Below are positions 62,206 through 64,000 of a stretch of DNA of 64,000 nt, in pieces; position 1 is the first letter of the stretch, and every line of letters starts with the position of its first letter. A program made the position numbers and the translations under genes. Source of the stretch: Adiantum capillus-veneris (lineage: Eukaryota > Streptophyta > Polypodiopsida > Polypodiales > Pteridaceae); NCBI GenBank assembly GCA_014529385.2, contig CM043969.1:18088446-18152445 (forward strand). The letters run 5' to 3'. Under the pieces are notes generated by a model. It ran no database searches. It was not told the origin of the DNA and worked only from the letters and a program-made list of their open reading frames with translations.

Positions 62206-62454
62206 GCTGTTTTGCATAGCAAAAAGCAAGGCCCAAAACTGCCGTTGACCAGCCCGCAGAACGTGCCGTAAATCGCGGACATCCGTACAGGGCTTGCCAC
62301 GTCATGCTGCCACGTCTGCCTCAACCTGCAGTTTTCGAGAGTAGACAACAGTCAGCAGGCGGGTGTCCATACAGGTCAACAGCCAGCCAATCTGCAGCCA
62401 GCACAGGAAGTATGTGTGTATTGGGCAGCCACGTCACCAGTTTGTGACAGGAGT
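61752..62454 (-). mobile_element. Solo LTR (693 bp), GGAGT target duplication
   Basis: Same LTR family as 13183-13885, ending CCAGTTTGTGACA on the + strand. GGAGT is found at 61752-61756 and 62450-62454. No internal sequence remains, so it arose by recombination between two LTRs of a full element. Confidence 0.92.
62158..62203. repeat. (TC)23 microsatellite inside the solo LTR
   Basis: Perfect 46 bp run at the same LTR position as the run at 13582-13639. Confidence 0.95.
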
Positions 62455-62999
62455 TTCCTTGAGGAAATTGACGGCTGTGCCAGGATGAATGCGTGGTAAC
62501 AACCTTCCAATCCGCAACAAGAGACGAAGTGAAGGGACATCCCGAAATATGGCCATCTGGCTGCCCAAAATGACATCCCAATATGAAGGATGCCAATGAC
62601 CAAAAGATTGCGAGACAATGCCTCCACTTAAATGCGAAACCATAAGCGTTCAAGGCTGTCGTTGATCCACCAGCATTGGCAGAAGCATAGCTTTTCGAGC
62701 CAAGACATGCCGATGTAAATCCAGAATATTAGTCCCTCCCATTCGCTTAGGCGTGCATAACTTATCCATAGATAACAAGCACAATCCTTTCTTGTGGGAG
62801 GATGTACGCTAGAAATAGATACATAAGAGACCCAAGGTGCCGTTGGGGCCAGCATAAAAGTGGCAAATAGAACTGCACATAAGCCATCATTATGCATTGG
62901 ACAATTCTGAGTCGCACATGATGTGCTTAACACACACACACACAGCGACATGCACCCTATGCACACACTCTCTCTCTCTCTCTATCTATCTCTCTCACA

Positions 63000-63000
<1 letters not shown>

Positions 63001-63071
<71 letters not shown>

Positions 63072-63081
63072 TGTGTGTGTG
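63001..63081. repeat. (AC)34 followed by (GT)6
   Basis: 63001-63068 is AC repeat and 63069-63081 GT repeat, so the junction is self-complementary and could fold back. CT and CA runs also lie at 62930-62997. Confidence 0.95.
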
Positions 63082-63179
63082 CGAAGGTGGAGAGCAGGTT
63101 TGCCTTAAGGATTCTCTCCACTTTCTTGAGTGGTATGGCATCGTCTTTGTTCATCTTTCATGATCTATAGTAGAAGATT

Positions 63180-63760
63180 GGTGACCGGATGAAAGTTCTC
63201 TCGCATAGAGGTGTTATTGGTTGACTTGTGGGATGTTCCTACACGTGAGTTGAAATTCGGGAATTGCTTAGAGTGTCATTAGCCGCGGTGGATCAGGGTT
63301 GAGCGGAGGACATCATTTTGTTGGATAAGGGTACTTTCATTGCCGGTTTTGATCATAAGTGCTTGCCTCCACATTGGTCTCCTGCTCTCCTCTCACAAAT
63401 TGATTGATACCATGGTGTGAGGATTTTACATAAGGTGCTTTTGAGATTAGATGTCTGGTCTCAAAATATCCAATAAAAGTTGCTTTTCAAGAGCTACCTG
63501 CACAGTTTTGGTTGCTTAATATGTTGAGGCAGATGGGAGCTATCTTTGGCATACCCTTCGTGTGTTTAGTGCAGATCGAGACATTTGTGCCATTTATTAA
63601 GGGGGCTATCACCCCTTCCAAAGAGTTTCCAAATACTATTACTTTTGAATGGAAAGGGGTGTTGCACTTGCAGAGGATTGTGGTTACGGGCACACCAAAC
63701 TAGTGTGTTAGGTGTCATGTGATGGATCATTTGGTGAGACTACCCTAAAGGGTGACACTA
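63180..63760 (+). pseudogene. LINE ORF1 relic (DUF4283-like with CCHC remnant)
   Basis: ELPAQFWLLNMLRQMGAIFG, then PFVCLVQIETFVPFIKGAIT and later VLHLQRIVVTGTPN, stop, CVRCHVMDHLV. The order, a DUF4283-like beta region followed by CX2CX4H, fits ORF1 of plant LINEs. Broken by stops, and the last Cys of the knuckle is not seen. Confidence 0.5.
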
Positions 63761-64000
63761 GGGACATATTGGGCGTAAGAGGGGATGACCCTCTCAGCCA
63801 CAATAGACCCAACAGAGTTTCACATCAGGAAGATCCTTCACAATAGCTCGATAGTGATTAGAGGGGGTCAACAGCAAGACAGTGATCAACAAGAATAAAG
63901 ATAGAGATAGGAAGGGTTAGGGGCAGCCTGTCCTTGTTTATAGACGATGGGTAGTGAGACAAAGGATTGATGAGGCAGGGTAGTCCCTAGATAGACATGA

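Larger units (their letters stand above)
60752..62935 (-). mobile_element. LINE D, 5'-truncated, with near-perfect target duplication
   Basis: Flanks ATGTGCTCAACACAC (60752-60766) and ATGTGCTTAACACAC (62921-62935) differ at one base of 15. The minus-strand 3' end is a poly(A) of 11 (T run 60767-60777). The body reads as the end of ORF2: WDVILGSQMAIFRDVPSLR (62500s), HLWQQIQQLLAPM (61500s), LKERIFLWRCMVGALPVGTL and CVLCHRADESVTHLL (zf-RVT). A solo LTR sits inside it at 61757-62449. Confidence 0.88.

Overview
The window looks like nuclear DNA of a land plant with a very large, transposon-rich genome. The evidence is a plant-type flap endonuclease 1 (FEN1) gene with GT-AG introns, plant Ty3 and Ty1 LTR retrotransposons primed by initiator Met tRNA, chromodomain integrases, plant LINEs with a zf-RVT tail, and PPR gene relics. 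A fern or another plant with long introns is my best guess, but the sequence does not fix the species.

The one host gene I can support is FEN1 on the + strand. Its first 11 coding exons run from 7873 to 58202, and the rest of the gene lies beyond the window. Exons 1-2 (7873-8072), 3-8 (24508-25372) and 9-11 (57687-58202) form three clusters. They are separated by a 16.4 kb intron 2 and a 32.3 kb intron 8, both made almost wholly of nested retrotransposons. An E2F-type site lies 42 bp before the start codon.

Region by region. 1-2800: tail of a Ty1/copia element with its LTR, then a decayed Ty3 chromovirus. 3240-4200: PPR pseudogene pieces. 4439-6796: a short-LTR element without genes. 6800-7872: microsatellite and FEN1 promoter. 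Intron 2: a + strand Ty3 element (LTRs near 9301 and 21641) hosts a minus-strand Ty3 element (13183-20400, target duplication GCATC), which in turn hosts a non-autonomous element (14997-19378, duplication CCAAA). Intron 8: a LINE (25829-27572 plus 38466-39490) was split by a gag-protease LTR element (27573-38465, duplication GTGAG), whose 3' LTR was split by a nearly full-length GC-rich LINE (27721-34507, 14 bp duplication). After these come a + strand Ty3 fragment, a minus-strand chromovirus (41837 to about 51420) split by another gag-protease element (43411-48672), and a third LINE (about 54440-56700). 58203-64000, in FEN1 intron 11 or beyond, holds a Ty3 gag-protease relic, a LINE with target duplications split by a solo LTR, long microsatellites and a LINE ORF1 relic.

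The most interesting material is a group of LTR elements that carry gag and protease but no reverse transcriptase or integrase. The protease is followed by an unfamiliar C-terminal region, and the LTRs contain a degenerate GCGTTTT-type minisatellite. The GC-rich LINE is also notable: its two ORFs overlap by ATGA and its first ORF ends in an unrecognised domain.
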